Notes under the pieces: generated by a model
Told to the model about the DNA's origin: nothing
The model's database searches: none
Seen by the model: only the letters and a program-made list of their open reading frames with translations
Shown: positions 43,965 to 54,678 of the stretch, piece after piece
Layout of the letters: each line of letters begins with the position of its first letter
Position numbering within the stretch: position 1 is the first letter of the stretch
Origin: Bacillus sp. (in: firmicutes)
GTDB lineage: Bacteria > Bacillota > Bacilli > Bacillales > Bacillaceae_J
Reading direction: 5' to 3'
Assembly: GCA_012842745.1 (NCBI GenBank)
Contig: DUSF01000054.1
Location: 1 to 64,000, forward strand
Length of the DNA stretch: 64,000 nucleotides
Program-made: the position numbers and the translations under genes

Positions 43965-45257
43965 ATGCGTTCACGAACAAAAAAAGCCACTACAGCCATC
44001 TGTTTATCATTATCGCTATCATTCATAATAGGCTGTAAGGCAGAGCAAATACAGACGACAGAAGAAATAAAGACTGTGAAAGTAGAAACTGTAAAAAGGG
44101 AAACAGGGGCAGAGTATTCAAGACTGTCAGGTACACTTGCAGCTAAAGAAGAAACATTCCTTTCATTTGAAGTTGGCGGAGTGATTGCTTCGCTTCGCTT
44201 TGACGAGGGACAATTTGTAAAAGCAGGCGATGTGCTGGCAATAATGGATGGGCGTGATTACGAGCTTCAGCTAGAAAAAGCAAACGCTGCTATTCAATCA
44301 GCAAACGCTAGTTTAGGAGCGGCACAAGCTAGTTTAGAAGAGGCGGTAAATGGGGCACGCAGGCAGGAAAGAATACAGGCGAAGCTAGCGGTAGACAGGG
44401 CGGAGGAAGTCTATAAAAATGCCAATGCTGATTATGAACGGATGAAAAGGTTGTTCGAATCAGGTGCGATTTCTGAGCAAGCGCTTGAAGGGGCTAAGGT
44501 AAACTACATAAACGCTGAAACAAGCTATGAAAATGCAAAACAAGCGTACTCTCTTATTGAGGAAGGAGTTCGTCCGGAAAAAGAAAAGCAAATAAAAGCA
44601 GCCGTAAACCAAGCGGAAGCAGGCCTTCGGAATGCCGAGGTAACGAAACAACAAGCTGAGTTGGCATTGGAAAAAACAACTTTAAAAGCACCGTTTTCAG
44701 GTGTTATCGTAGCAAAACTAGCATCAAACGGGCAGTTAGTTAGCCCTGGTGTCCCTATTTATAAAGTAGCACAAATTGACACTTTAAAAATGCTGCTTCC
44801 CGTCCCAGATTACCAAATTGGAGACTGGAATGTTGGGAAAGAGGTCAATCTTGAATTATATGGTGAGAGGAAGCAAGGAAAAGTTGTCAATGTTTTTCCA
44901 GCAACAAATGAGAAAACAGGAACGATTAGTGTGGAAGTAGAGATTCCAAACAATGACCACAAGTGGTTCCCTGGTCAAGTTGTCAAAGCGGAAGCTGTGT
45001 TGAGTGAAAAGTTGGGGATTTTTATACCAGTTGAAGCAGTTATAAGTACAGGTACAAATAGCAATCCATCTGTATTTTTATTGAAGGATGGCAAAGTGGT
45101 TAAAACGGAAGTAACTATAGGGACGTTACTTGATAATAAGTTGGAAATCACTTCAGGTCTTGCTGAAAATGACAAAATAATTATAAAAGGCGCTGACCGT
45201 TTATTTGATGGCGATGAAGTGGTAGTTGAAACAGATGAAGGGACGAAAAAACAATGA
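43965..45257 (+). CDS. HlyD-type adaptor lipoprotein of an RND pump
   Basis: 430 aa. Lipobox IIGC follows a short signal peptide. Lipoyl halves LSFEVGGVIASLRFDEGQFV and TTLKAPFSGVIVAKLASNG flank a long coiled coil (about 105-225). A beta-barrel and membrane-proximal domain follow. Its stop overlaps the pump gene by 4 nt. In Gram-positives it cannot reach an outer membrane, so it likely stabilises or feeds the pump on the outer face. Confidence 0.9.
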   Translation: MRSRTKKATTAICLSLSLSFIIGCKAEQIQTTEEIKTVKVETVKRETGAEYSRLSGTLAAKEETFLSFEVGGVIASLRFDEGQFVKAGDVLAIMDGRDYELQLEKANAAIQSANASLGAAQASLEEAVNGARRQERIQAKLAVDRAEEVYKNANADYERMKRLFESGAISEQALEGAKVNYINAETSYENAKQAYSLIEEGVRPEKEKQIKAAVNQAEAGLRNAEVTKQQAELALEKTTLKAPFSGVIVAKLASNGQLVSPGVPIYKVAQIDTLKMLLPVPDYQIGDWNVGKEVNLELYGERKQGKVVNVFPATNEKTGTISVEVEIPNNDHKWFPGQVVKAEAVLSEKLGIFIPVEAVISTGTNSNPSVFLLKDGKVVKTEVTIGTLLDNKLEITSGLAENDKIIIKGADRLFDGDEVVVETDEGTKKQ

Positions 45258-48200
45258 TAGCCTATACAATTAAAAAGCAAAAAATAACATTGCTGTTTTT
45301 TGTAATGGTTGTTATCATTGGTTTTTTGAGTTTTTTCCAGCTTCCAAAACAAGAAATGCCAGACATTGTTGTGAATGTGGCAATGGTAACAACCACTTAC
45401 CCTGGTGCATCACCTGAAAAAGTTGAGCACAATGTAACGAATATTATTGAAGAAAAAATTAATGAAATCGAAGATCTTAAATCAATTGAATCAACTTCTG
45501 TGCTCGGTCGTTCTGTTATTATAGTTGAGGCCAATGCAGATGTAGACCCAAAACAGAAATGGGATGAGCTCCGCAAAAAGGTGAAAGATGCTGAAAAAGA
45601 TTTGCCAGAGGATGTTATCCTCCCTGTCATTAATGATGACCTAAACCGTTCGTTTATCCAATCTTTCAATATTACGGCACCAACGACAGATGATCTTTAT
45701 AGTTTGCGAGACAAAATGGAGGATTGGAAACAAAAGCTTAAGGCCATCCCAAATGTGGCTGAAGTACAAATCGAAGGTATTCCTGAAAAAGAGGTACGAA
45801 TTGAAATCGACTTTGAGAGATTAGCTGCCTACCAATTATCATGGACGCAAGTAGTCAATGCTATTAAGCAAGAAAACGAGAAAATTCCATTAGGAAACCT
45901 AGATATTGGTGAACGGACTTATCAATTAAAACTGCCGGAAAAATATCCTGTTCATGATTTGGAAAATGTCATCATTACAAGGACTTCCCAGGGGTTTCCT
46001 GTCTATCTTCGCGACATTGGCACTGTTCAATTAGCAACTGAAAAAGCTGAGTATTTTGCTTATCATAATGGTGTGCCAGCGATTTCGATTAATATAAATG
46101 GCGAGATTGGCAGCGATGTACCCGCCATCCAACAAGAAATTGATAAAGTGGTCAATCGGCTTTCAAAGGATTTACCAGAATGGGCTGAGGTCCATTCAAT
46201 TTTTTCACAAAATGAAAGAGTGAAAGAATTATTCGGTGAACTTGGCAGGGAAATGTTCATTGCCATTGCTGCGGTATTATTTGTCTGTACCTTAGGCTTA
46301 AATTTGTCATCATCGATTGTTGTTGCCTTGGCTATTCCGATTTCTCTTGCATTAGGATTAATGTTTTTGCCATCATTAAATATTACCTTAAATCAAATGA
46401 CATTAGTTGGTTTAATTATTGTGCTTGGAATTTTAGTAGATGATGCTGTTGTTGTCAATGATAATATTGAACGACGTTTATCGTCGCTTGGGGAGCCGCC
46501 AGAAAAAGCAGCGGTTGAAGGTGCAAAAGAAGTTTCTATTTCGATTATAACGGCGACATTTGCAACCATTGCTTCATTTGCACCATTATTATTTTTACAA
46601 GGAAATGTCGGCTTCTTTATTCGGCCCGTTCCGACCATCATTTCGCTGACGATGCTCGCTTCGATGGTGATGTCATTAACAATCGTGCCGATATATAGAC
46701 GCTGGCGTGAGACGCGAAATCTGCTAAAAAATAAAATCAAAGAATCTACAGAAAAACGGTATGCAGGTTTACTTGGAAAACCTTTACTCCGTTTGACGAA
46801 TTGGTATTCGAAACGATTGATGCCAAGAATTTTAAACCACCCGAAAATGACGAGTATCATTGGCGTGGTCATTGGTTCATTTGCTTACTTTTTAATACCA
46901 TTGATTCCAATTGATCTTTTTCCAACTGATAACCGCCCAGAATTACTTGTTGATATTAGGATGCCAACTGGTCATAACATTAAGGCAACAAATCAAATGG
47001 TCGATGATGTAACTGAGTTTCTCCTCAACAAAGATGAGGTTAAAACGGTTGCTTCCTATGCAGGTGGTAGCGCCCCGAAAATGTTTATGGGTGATACAAG
47101 TGCTGGTGAAGGGATTGAGGTTGGTCAACTTGTTGTCATTCTAGATGAAGCGAAAAGGATGCCGAAGGATATTGAGCTTGAGTGGACAGAAGACTTTAAA
47201 AAACAATTTCTAGGTGTCATGATTACACCGAAAATTCTTGTAACAGGTCCACCAGTAGGAAAACCAGTTGAAGTGCAAGTATTTGGTGAAGATAGTAACG
47301 AACTACGCAAAATTTCAGAGCAAATCAAGGAGCAAATTGCAGCTTTAAGTGGAACGTATAATATTATCGATTCATTTGGGATTGACCGTTATGCCCTTGA
47401 TTTTCAAGTGAATAAAGAGCTAATGGACGAAAAGCTTGTGACATATAATGATTTATCGAAAACGTTGCGCCTTGTTGGAGAAGGGATTACCGTTTCTGAA
47501 TTTGATGATGGTAAAGACTTAATTGATATTCAGCTTTATGCAAGTAATCATAAGGATGAGCCGCAAGCAATTTTTGATAAATTATATGTGCCCAATTTAG
47601 CAGGGCAGCAAGTGCCATTAACAGAGCTTGTAGAAATTAAACCATCCTTTGAGGCACGGGCGATTGTTCATCAAGACTTGGCACGGGTTGTTTTTATTTA
47701 CAGTGATCTTCGCAACCGTACAGCAACAGAGGTTATGAAAGAGCTAAAGCCGAAGTTGGAAAAAATGAATTTGCCAGAAGGTTATAGCTGGAAAATTGGC
47801 GGAGAAACATCAGAGCAAACGGATATTTTTATTGATATGGGTAAGCTTTCAATAGCTGTATTATTTATTATCATTATTTTAATTGCGATGCAGTTTTACT
47901 CATTGTCATTGCCGCTGTTAGTTATGAGCACAGTTTATTTGGCTTTTGCCGGAAGCTTAATTGGCTTGTTTATTACACAAACACCGCTCGGATTTATGAC
48001 GATGATGGGGGCCATCTCCCTTTCAGGGATTGTAGTCCGAAATGGAATCGTTCTGATTGAATTTATTGAACATGCACGGCGTGAAGGAATGCCGTTAAAG
48101 GAAGCTGTTATTGGAGCTGGGGAAGCACGTTTACGCCCAATTTTGTTGACATCATCAACAGCAGTAGCAGGCTTAACACCTTTAGCAATCTCACATGACC

Positions 48201-48373
48201 CATTATTTTCGCCAATGGCGATGACGATCATCTCTGGTCTGATTTTTTCCACAGTATTAACGCTTGTGCTTGTGCCATCTTTATATACGGTATTGGCCAA
48301 TTATAAAGAGAAAAGAGCTTTAAAGAGGACCATGAAACAAAATCATGGTGCGATGCCAGTTGATGGTGCCTAA
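45254..48373 (+). CDS. RND-family efflux pump (AcrB/SwrC-like)
   Basis: 1039 aa with 12 membrane helices and two large extracellular loops. The helix-4 motif GILVDDAVVVNDNIERR holds the two proton-relay aspartates. Nearest known relative in Bacillus is SwrC, which exports surfactin. The order adaptor-pump in an overlapping pair is standard. Substrate unknown. A strong terminator follows at 48386-48437. Confidence 0.93.
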   Translation: MIAYTIKKQKITLLFFVMVVIIGFLSFFQLPKQEMPDIVVNVAMVTTTYPGASPEKVEHNVTNIIEEKINEIEDLKSIESTSVLGRSVIIVEANADVDPKQKWDELRKKVKDAEKDLPEDVILPVINDDLNRSFIQSFNITAPTTDDLYSLRDKMEDWKQKLKAIPNVAEVQIEGIPEKEVRIEIDFERLAAYQLSWTQVVNAIKQENEKIPLGNLDIGERTYQLKLPEKYPVHDLENVIITRTSQGFPVYLRDIGTVQLATEKAEYFAYHNGVPAISININGEIGSDVPAIQQEIDKVVNRLSKDLPEWAEVHSIFSQNERVKELFGELGREMFIAIAAVLFVCTLGLNLSSSIVVALAIPISLALGLMFLPSLNITLNQMTLVGLIIVLGILVDDAVVVNDNIERRLSSLGEPPEKAAVEGAKEVSISIITATFATIASFAPLLFLQGNVGFFIRPVPTIISLTMLASMVMSLTIVPIYRRWRETRNLLKNKIKESTEKRYAGLLGKPLLRLTNWYSKRLMPRILNHPKMTSIIGVVIGSFAYFLIPLIPIDLFPTDNRPELLVDIRMPTGHNIKATNQMVDDVTEFLLNKDEVKTVASYAGGSAPKMFMGDTSAGEGIEVGQLVVILDEAKRMPKDIELEWTEDFKKQFLGVMITPKILVTGPPVGKPVEVQVFGEDSNELRKISEQIKEQIAALSGTYNIIDSFGIDRYALDFQVNKELMDEKLVTYNDLSKTLRLVGEGITVSEFDDGKDLIDIQLYASNHKDEPQAIFDKLYVPNLAGQQVPLTELVEIKPSFEARAIVHQDLARVVFIYSDLRNRTATEVMKELKPKLEKMNLPEGYSWKIGGETSEQTDIFIDMGKLSIAVLFIIIILIAMQFYSLSLPLLVMSTVYLAFAGSLIGLFITQTPLGFMTMMGAISLSGIVVRNGIVLIEFIEHARREGMPLKEAVIGAGEARLRPILLTSSTAVAGLTPLAISHDPLFSPMAMTIISGLIFSTVLTLVLVPSLYTVLANYKEKRALKRTMKQNHGAMPVDGA

Positions 48374-48385
48374 GGAGGCAAAAAG

Positions 48386-48437
48386 AAAAGGGGCGTTCCA
48401 AATCGATGTTTCGACTTTTGGATGGCCCCTTTTTTTG
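48386..48437. terminator. Two-way terminator between the RND pump and YpuA-like genes
   Basis: AAAAGGGGC...TTCCAAA pairs with TTTGGATGGCCCCTTTT. Confidence 0.8.
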
Positions 48438-48438
48438 C

Positions 48439-49317
48439 TTACGCTGCACCAAATAATCCTTTTAACCAATTTAAAAATGAAATAAGACCGTCAATAATAT
48501 TTCTCATAATCCCTTTTGTCCGTTCATCTTGCATAAATTCCTTCAGGCGGTCTTTGACATAGACTAAGTCATTTTTCACTTGGTTCCAATCAATGTCCAT
48601 ATTTTTCATTTTGTTAAATAAATCAATTAAGCCTTGTTTCTCAGAACCTGTAAGCTGAATGCCAAGCTCTGCTGCAACGCGGTCGATTAGAGCGGATACT
48701 TGATCATCTGTTATATTTGGATTTTTGGCGATTTCATCCTTAATTCTCGCAAACAATGCTGTTGCTTGATCGGCACCAATTCGCTCACCTAACTGAGCTG
48801 TTCTTACCATTTCTTCGTTGGCAATCTGTTTTTGTTCTTCAGGAATAACCTTTTCGCCAGAGACTTCATATGCTTTCAAAATGCCTGTTAGTCCAGCTGT
48901 TCCCGAAACTTCAAACGGCGCCGTTACATATATATCAGCATCTTTAACACCAGCTGTGATTAATGAGTTCGCAAACATATCCTTTGTGACCCATGAAATG
49001 TTATGTGTTTCCACATTTAAACCAGAGCCCGCTTCTTTCAAAGTAATTTTTGCCGACGAAAGAGCTTTTGAGCCAATTTGCGCTTTACTTATATATTTCC
49101 CTAAGTATTGATGTTCTTCGGCATTGCTGACGGTGACAATTGTATCACCTTCTTTAGCACCCATTTCCTGTTTAATCGCCTCTTGTTGGTCCGCGGTTAA
49201 GCTTTCGCCAAGTGTAATAATAACATCACCAGGCTGTGCATCAGCATAACTTATCTCTGAAGGCAGTACGAAACTAAATAATAGTAGCAACCATCCGATG
49301 ATGATTTGTTTTTTCAT
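48439..49317 (-). CDS. Exported DUF1002 protein, YpuA-like
   Basis: 292 aa with an N-terminal signal peptide (cleavage after about SYADA). The body shows the DUF1002 pattern: GDVIITLGESLTADQQ, KEGDTIVTVSNAEEHQYLG, ISWVTKDMFANSLITAGVKD. A helical C-terminal part ends in a hydrophobic segment FLNWLKGLFGAA. Function unknown in all family members I know. Its start is about 24 nt downstream of luxS, so both may be one transcript. Confidence 0.88.
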   Translation of the reverse strand: MKKQIIIGWLLLLFSFVLPSEISYADAQPGDVIITLGESLTADQQEAIKQEMGAKEGDTIVTVSNAEEHQYLGKYISKAQIGSKALSSAKITLKEAGSGLNVETHNISWVTKDMFANSLITAGVKDADIYVTAPFEVSGTAGLTGILKAYEVSGEKVIPEEQKQIANEEMVRTAQLGERIGADQATALFARIKDEIAKNPNITDDQVSALIDRVAAELGIQLTGSEKQGLIDLFNKMKNMDIDWNQVKNDLVYVKDRLKEFMQDERTKGIMRNIIDGLISFLNWLKGLFGAA

Positions 49318-49340
49318 CTAGAAAAAAATCCTCCTTTATT

Positions 49341-49802
49341 TTACGCGAAAATTTCTGTCCATTCATCTTTATGGGAAAGCATTTTTTGGGCAATTTCTTT
49401 AGCGCCCTCTAAGCTATGGCTCGCTGCCCAGCCGCACTGGATTTCATTACAGGCAGGAACTTCTGTTGCTGCTAAAACATCATGTAATGTTTTTTCTAAA
49501 ACTTCAAGAATTTCTTCATAATTAGAGTGGTTGATGACTTGTAAGTAAAAGCCAGTTTGGCAGCCCATTGGTCCGATATCAAGAACACAATCAAGGTGAT
49601 TACGAATAAATTCGGCCATCATATGTTCTAAAGAGTGAAGTGACGGCATTTCCATATGCTCTTTGTTAGGCTGGCAAAAACGAATATCGTATTTGTATAC
49701 TTTATCGCCATTTGCTCCCTCTGTTGTTCCAACCAAACGGACATATGGTGCTTTTACTTTTGTGTGGTCAAGGTTGAAGCTTTCTACATTCATTTTTTTC
49801 AT
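49341..49802 (-). CDS. luxS: S-ribosylhomocysteine lyase
   Basis: Splits S-ribosylhomocysteine into homocysteine and DPD, the precursor of AI-2, within the activated methyl cycle. 153 aa; metal site [11 protein letters not shown] (HxxEH) and the third ligand Cys in [19 protein letters not shown] is also typical. AGGAGG lies 9 nt before the ATG. Very well conserved, likely active. Confidence 0.96.
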   Translation of the reverse strand: MKKMNVESFNLDHTKVKAPYVRLVGTTEGANGDKVYKYDIRFCQPNKEHMEMPSLHSLEHMMAEFIRNHLDCVLDIGPMGCQTGFYLQVINHSNYEEILEVLEKTLHDVLAATEVPACNEIQCGWAASHSLEGAKEIAQKMLSHKDEWTEIFA

Positions 49803-50034
49803 AAAAAATTACCTCCTATCGTTTCCTAAAGTGTATGGACAATCCATTATATTATAGAGAGCAAGTATGTATGCGGATATGAATCCAACGCATTCCCTAT
49901 TATAGCATGTTTTGCCCCTTAATTAGCAATTTACATATACTCAATATTACATAAATGCCTCCATTTTTTAGGTGATAACATGTTTTTTGCCAGCGGCAAG
50001 GCATAGATTATAGTGGAAGGGATGGGATTTTTTT

Positions 50035-50775
50035 ATGAAAACAAATAGGCCATTAATTATTGCCCACCGTGGTGCATCTGGGGAGGCTCCAGAAAATACG
50101 CTGGCAGCGTTTCAATTAGCAGTAAAAAAGGGGTGTGATGCTATTGAATTAGATATTCACTTAACTAAAGATGGGAAGTTAGCGGTTATTCATGATGACA
50201 ACATAAATAGGACGACAAATGGTGTAGGGTTGGTAAGAGAAATGACCGCTACCGAGTTAAAAAAATACGATGCTGGTAGCTGGTTTGACCGAAAATTTAA
50301 AGGTGAGAGGATTCCGTTATTGGAGGAAGTCTTTGAGATTGTACCAAGAGAAATCATAATAAATATAGAAATTAAAAATACTCCATTTTATTATGATGGC
50401 ATCGAAGAAAAGCTTCACGACTTTTTAGTTAAAAGAAACCGAATGAACCAAGTGTTTGTTTCATCTTTTGATTATTTATGTCTATATCGCTTAAAAAAGC
50501 TAAATAATGATATAAAAATTGGGTTGTTGTATTATGAGGATTTCAATGATTATCTAGGTTGGGCTAATCATTTTGGTCTTCCAGTAGATGTATTACAGCC
50601 TCATTTTCAATCGATTCGGGAACATGATGTTCGCATTGCCATTGAAAATGGGTTGAAGATCATTCCGTGGACTGTAAATTCAAAAAGTAATATGGAAAAA
50701 ATGATTTGTTACGGTGTAAGCGGGATTGTTACGAACTATCCAGGGAGGTTGAAGGCATTATTGGATGGAAAATGA
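50035..50775 (+). CDS. Glycerophosphodiester phosphodiesterase
   Basis: Cytosolic enzyme (no signal peptide) that cleaves glycerophosphodiesters to glycerol-3-phosphate and an alcohol. 246 aa TIM barrel; catalytic patterns IAHRGASGEAPENTLAAF, AIELDIHLTKDGKLAVIHDD and NIEIK are all present. Single gene on the plus strand, converging on the EamA transporter gene after 20 nt. Confidence 0.92.
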   Translation: MKTNRPLIIAHRGASGEAPENTLAAFQLAVKKGCDAIELDIHLTKDGKLAVIHDDNINRTTNGVGLVREMTATELKKYDAGSWFDRKFKGERIPLLEEVFEIVPREIIINIEIKNTPFYYDGIEEKLHDFLVKRNRMNQVFVSSFDYLCLYRLKKLNNDIKIGLLYYEDFNDYLGWANHFGLPVDVLQPHFQSIREHDVRIAIENGLKIIPWTVNSKSNMEKMICYGVSGIVTNYPGRLKALLDGK

Positions 50776-50795
50776 ATGCCCTCAACCTAGAAAAC

Positions 50796-51740
50796 TTAAT
50801 GAGAAGCTTCGAGTTTTTCGGTTTGCTTTTCGTGGTTCATCCCCGGCGGTGTTTTTTTAATAAAGACGCCAGCTGTAATGAGTACGCCTGTTATTGTAAT
50901 TGCACCACCAATAAACTGGGAAGATGTTACTGTTTCGCCAAGAAAAGTGGTCGCAAAGATTGATGCAAAAATGGGCATAAGGTTTAAGAATGGCGATGCT
51001 TTTCCAGGACCTAAATCGGCAACAGCTTTGTTCCAACTTAAAAATGCTACTACAGATGCGAAAATTCCAATGTATAAAAACCCGGCGATACTTTTTGCGG
51101 AAATTACGATTGGTTTACCAATGATCCATTCGTAGGCTGCAAATGGTGCAAGGATAAAAACCCCGATTATGATTGTTACTAAGAAGACACCAGCTGCTGG
51201 AAATTTAGCAGCATTTTTCTTGACGATAACGGAGTAAATAGACCATGATATAATCGCTATAATCATCCAGAGTTCACCCTTATTAATTGTAAAGGTTAAA
51301 AGGGTTTCAATTGAGCCGCGGCTAACAATCCAAATGACGCCGAAAATAGAAAAAACAATCCCAATTATATGCCTTTTTTGGACTTTTTCTTTTAAAAATA
51401 AAAAGGAAAGCAGCATGATGATTGCTGGTGTTGTTGCATTCATAAGAACAGCATTAATCGATGTAGTGTAGTGAACGGCAATATACAAAAGCGTATTAAA
51501 GCCTACAATTCCTGTTAAAGACATCCAAAATAATGTTTTCCATTCCTTCATCCAAAGATTTTTGTTAGCAAGCAATTCACTTTTAGCAAAAGGCAATAAA
51601 AATAAAAAAGCGACAACCCAGCGAATGAAAGCTAAAGTAAAAGGTGGCACAGTTTCGGCAAAGCCTCTCCCAATTACAAAATTTCCACCCCATAGTAACG
51701 TTGCAATGACTAATAAAAAATACGGTGACTTCCAGTTCAT
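50796..51740 (-). CDS. EamA/DMT-family transporter
   Basis: 314 aa with ten membrane helices in two EamA repeats (about 8-140 and 155-295), each ending in a run of small and hydrophobic residues as in YdcZ/RhaT-like exporters. Family members export metabolites or amino acids; the substrate cannot be read here. The C-terminus is a charged cytosolic tail. Confidence 0.9.
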   Translation of the reverse strand: MNWKSPYFLLVIATLLWGGNFVIGRGFAETVPPFTLAFIRWVVAFLFLLPFAKSELLANKNLWMKEWKTLFWMSLTGIVGFNTLLYIAVHYTTSINAVLMNATTPAIIMLLSFLFLKEKVQKRHIIGIVFSIFGVIWIVSRGSIETLLTFTINKGELWMIIAIISWSIYSVIVKKNAAKFPAAGVFLVTIIIGVFILAPFAAYEWIIGKPIVISAKSIAGFLYIGIFASVVAFLSWNKAVADLGPGKASPFLNLMPIFASIFATTFLGETVTSSQFIGGAITITGVLITAGVFIKKTPPGMNHEKQTEKLEASH

Positions 51741-51967
51741 CTTCCCTCACCCCTTAAAACTTAGTATAACATTTTCATCAGAGGGGTGGGGTTCATTGTT
51801 ATATTGTGGTTTTGTAAAAAAAATTGTTACAAAATAGCAAATTTGAAGGGAAATGGTGGGTGAAAATCTAACTATATTATATAGGTTAAATTAACCAATT
51901 GTAATAAGGGACATGTTATGTGACGAGGCCTTTACAAAATAACATTCGGCAAAGGGAGGATTTATAC

Positions 51968-53707
51968 ATGAGCTGGAAAGAACAGTATGAAAGATGGGCT
52001 AATTTTGAAAACTTGGAACAGGAGCTTAAACAAATTTTACAGGATAAAAAAACTGATGAAAAATGGCTAGAGGATAGCTTTTATAAAAATTTAGAGTTTG
52101 GAACGGGCGGTATGCGCGGGGAAATTGGCCCTGGAACGAACCGCATGAATGTATATACAATCCGGAAAGCAGCAGAAGGTCTAGCACGATATATAGAAGC
52201 GAATGGGGAGGAAGCAAAAGCTCGCGGTGTCGTAATTGCTTATGATTGCCGCCATAAATCACCTGAGTTTGCAATGGAGGCTGCAAAAACATTAGGTTGC
52301 CACGGTATTCAGACGTATGTTTTTGACGAACTGCGGCCAACACCGGAGCTATCTTTTGCAGTCCGCTATTTGCATGCTTACGCTGGAATCGTGATTACTG
52401 CGAGTCATAATCCGCCAGAATATAACGGCTTCAAAGTCTATGGCCCAGATGGCTGCCAATTGCCTCCGAAAGCGGCCGATCAAGTCATTGAAAAAGTAAA
52501 TGAAGTTGACAATGAATTAACGATAGAAGTAGCTACTGAGGAATTATTAAAGGAAAAGGGGCTATTACATATAATCGGTGAAAATATTGATAAAGTCTAT
52601 ATTGAGCGGGTCAAAACGATTTCACTGAATCCAAAGTTGTTTGCAGAAAATAATGTGAAGGTTGTTTTTACACCATTACATGGTACAGCGAATAAGCCGG
52701 TGCGGGCAGGACTTGAAGCATTAGGCTTTAAAAATGTCACAATTGTAAAAGAACAAGAGCTTCCTGATGCGAATTTCTCAACAGTGAAATCACCAAATCC
52801 GGAAGAACATGCAGCCTTTGAATTAGCGATTCGTGAAGGGACTAAGGTTGATGCAGATTTATTAATCGGCACTGACCCAGACGCTGACCGCCTAGGCATC
52901 GCTGTTAAAAATAGTGCTGGCGACTATGAAATTTTAACGGGCAATCAAACAGGGGGAATCCTGCTTCATTATTTATTATCGGAGAAAAAGGAGCAGGGAA
53001 TTTTACCTGCTAATGGCGTCGTTTTAAAAACAATTGTAACATCTGAGTTTGGGCGCGCCATTGCTGATGATTTTGGGCTTGATACAATTGATACGTTAAC
53101 TGGCTTCAAATTTATCGGCGAAAAAATTAAAGAATATGAGGAAAGTGGAGAGTATGTATTTCAATTTGGCTATGAAGAAAGCTATGGATACCTAATCGGC
53201 GACTTCGCAAGGGATAAAGATGCTGTGCAGGCAGCGATTTTAGCTGTTGAGGTTGCAGCCTTCTATAAAAAACAAGGAAAAACTTTATATGATGCACTTC
53301 TTGACCTGTATGCCAAGTATGGCTATTATCGTGAAGGATTAAAATCATTAACATTAAAAGGAAAAGAAGGAGCAGAGCAAATCGAAGAACTTCTTGCGGA
53401 GTTCCGTAAAAATCCACCTATTAAGATGGGCAATTTACAAGTCGTGCAAATGGAGGATTATTTACGTAGCGAGAAACAAGTCGTCGGAGCTGGTAGCGTA
53501 GAAACAATCAACTTGCCAAAATCAAACGTACTAAAGTATTTCCTTGAGGATGGCTCATGGTTTTGTTTGCGACCATCTGGAACAGAGCCGAAAGTTAAAT
53601 TTTACTTTGGTGTAAAAGGTGTCTCATTAGAGGACAGCGAAGAAAAATTAACGAATATTAGCGCTGATTTAATGAACCAAATTGATCAATTACTTGTTGC
53701 AAAATAA
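51968..53707 (+). CDS. pgcA: Phosphoglucomutase/phosphomannomutase
   Basis: Interconverts glucose-6-P and glucose-1-P, feeding UDP-glucose for teichoic acid and glycolipid synthesis. 579 aa. Four-domain hexose mutase with phospho-serine loop [11 protein letters not shown], metal loop DPDADR, sugar loop GYEESYGY and phosphate-binding [11 protein letters not shown] 51968 has AAGGGAGG upstream; a frame from 51920 is less likely. Length fits B. subtilis PgcA (YhxB). Confidence 0.94.
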   Translation: MSWKEQYERWANFENLEQELKQILQDKKTDEKWLEDSFYKNLEFGTGGMRGEIGPGTNRMNVYTIRKAAEGLARYIEANGEEAKARGVVIAYDCRHKSPEFAMEAAKTLGCHGIQTYVFDELRPTPELSFAVRYLHAYAGIVITASHNPPEYNGFKVYGPDGCQLPPKAADQVIEKVNEVDNELTIEVATEELLKEKGLLHIIGENIDKVYIERVKTISLNPKLFAENNVKVVFTPLHGTANKPVRAGLEALGFKNVTIVKEQELPDANFSTVKSPNPEEHAAFELAIREGTKVDADLLIGTDPDADRLGIAVKNSAGDYEILTGNQTGGILLHYLLSEKKEQGILPANGVVLKTIVTSEFGRAIADDFGLDTIDTLTGFKFIGEKIKEYEESGEYVFQFGYEESYGYLIGDFARDKDAVQAAILAVEVAAFYKKQGKTLYDALLDLYAKYGYYREGLKSLTLKGKEGAEQIEELLAEFRKNPPIKMGNLQVVQMEDYLRSEKQVVGAGSVETINLPKSNVLKYFLEDGSWFCLRPSGTEPKVKFYFGVKGVSLEDSEEKLTNISADLMNQIDQLLVAK

Positions 53708-53718
53708 TAAGGAGAAGC

Positions 53719-53750
53719 TAAAAGCCCACAATGTTGTGCATTGTGGGCTT
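53719..53750 (+). terminator. Terminator after pgcA
   Basis: AAAGCCCACAATG/CATTGTGGGCTTT hairpin. Confidence 0.85.
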
Positions 53751-53770
53751 TCATCTGCAAGCCATCTTCG

Positions 53771-53861
53771 TTTTTGTCCGAAAGTCGGTGTTTATTGTCC
53801 AACTTCATGTATTTATTGTCTGTAAAAAATTTTATTGTCCGGAAACCAGCATTTATTGTCC
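53771..53861. repeat. Five 20-bp-phased TTTATTGTCC direct repeats
   Basis: Copies at 53771 (TTTTTGTCCG), 53791, 53812 (TTTATTGTCT), 53831 and 53852 give steps of 20, 21, 19 and 21 bp. The bases between them differ. The array lies in the gap between two converging genes. I recall similar TTTATTGTCCG tracts in other Bacillaceae intergenic regions, with no known role. Confidence 0.65.
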
Positions 53862-53909
53862 GATTGCCGTATATTTCCAATTGAAACGCCGTAAGACAGG
53901 GTATTCTTA

Positions 53910-54260
53910 TTAGTGGTGCTTAATCGTATACGTCCCATCTTCGGTTTTTATCGAAATATGATTTGGCTGTACATGTGTATGGAGCTTATTTGTTAATGGT
54001 ATTTCATACGTTTCATACGGAATTTCCCTGTACTGGGCGTTATCTGTCCCGATTCTTCCTTTTCCATGCAGCTGTAGAACATAGGGAGAGACATAACCAT
54101 CTATCGTTTTTGGTCTTTCATGAAGATTAGCTCCGCTTAGTGTCAGCGCCGTTTCATCAATATCACGATTTACTTCTTTTGTTATATGGACTAATTTTCC
54201 ATTCAACTTGTTCAATGCATCCTGTAGTTGAAGATCATCTTCTGTTGGTTTTCTTTCCAT
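53910..54260 (-). CDS. Conserved hypothetical protein
   Basis: 116 aa, soluble, no signal peptide or membrane helix. The first half is helical (EDDLQLQDALNKLNGKLVHITKEV) and the second has a beta-rich look (DGYVSPYVLQLHGKGRI, YETYEIPLTNKL, HISIKTEDGTYTIK). I do not recognise the family. It is codon-typical of its surroundings and sits among small Bacillus genes. Confidence 0.65.
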   Translation of the reverse strand: MERKPTEDDLQLQDALNKLNGKLVHITKEVNRDIDETALTLSGANLHERPKTIDGYVSPYVLQLHGKGRIGTDNAQYREIPYETYEIPLTNKLHTHVQPNHISIKTEDGTYTIKHH

Positions 54261-54328
54261 TTTATTTAAATATAGCCCCTTCCTAACTATTTCCTTGCAT
54301 ATATATATAAAGTCTAATCATACTATTA

Positions 54329-54568
54329 CTAGCCATAAATGGTAGAAGACGCTGGTTGTGTTGATAATGCATGGTCCACATACGTAAGCAATTGATAGGC
54401 CTTGTTCTCGATGATTGAATAATCTCGACTGAAATTACAGGCATGCAAAAATTGCTCGATTTTTTTTGATAGAAAATCATCTTTCGTACGGACCATTAAA
54501 ATCAACAAATTATCCCACTCTCCGCGATTCATATAAAACAATGCTTTATCATAATCAACAGCAGTCAT
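54329..54568 (-). CDS. yhdB: YhdB-like protein
   Basis: 79 aa. The pattern TAVDYDKALFYMNRGEWDNLLILMVRT resembles Bacillus YhdB as I remember it, and yhdB lies near spoVR in B. subtilis, as here. The second ATG (54568) is preferred because GGGGA lies 7 nt before it. Function unknown. No membrane segment. Confidence 0.65.
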   Translation of the reverse strand: MTAVDYDKALFYMNRGEWDNLLILMVRTKDDFLSKKIEQFLHACNFSRDYSIIENKAYQLLTYVDHALSTQPASSTIYG

Positions 54569-54678
54569 TCTCATTCCCCTTTCGAAGAATTGAATTTAGT
54601 TTATGACAAAAACAAAGTTTTACACTTTAGTTTGTACAGTAAATAATTACAGTAATGTATACAAAGGTGGGGTTATCA

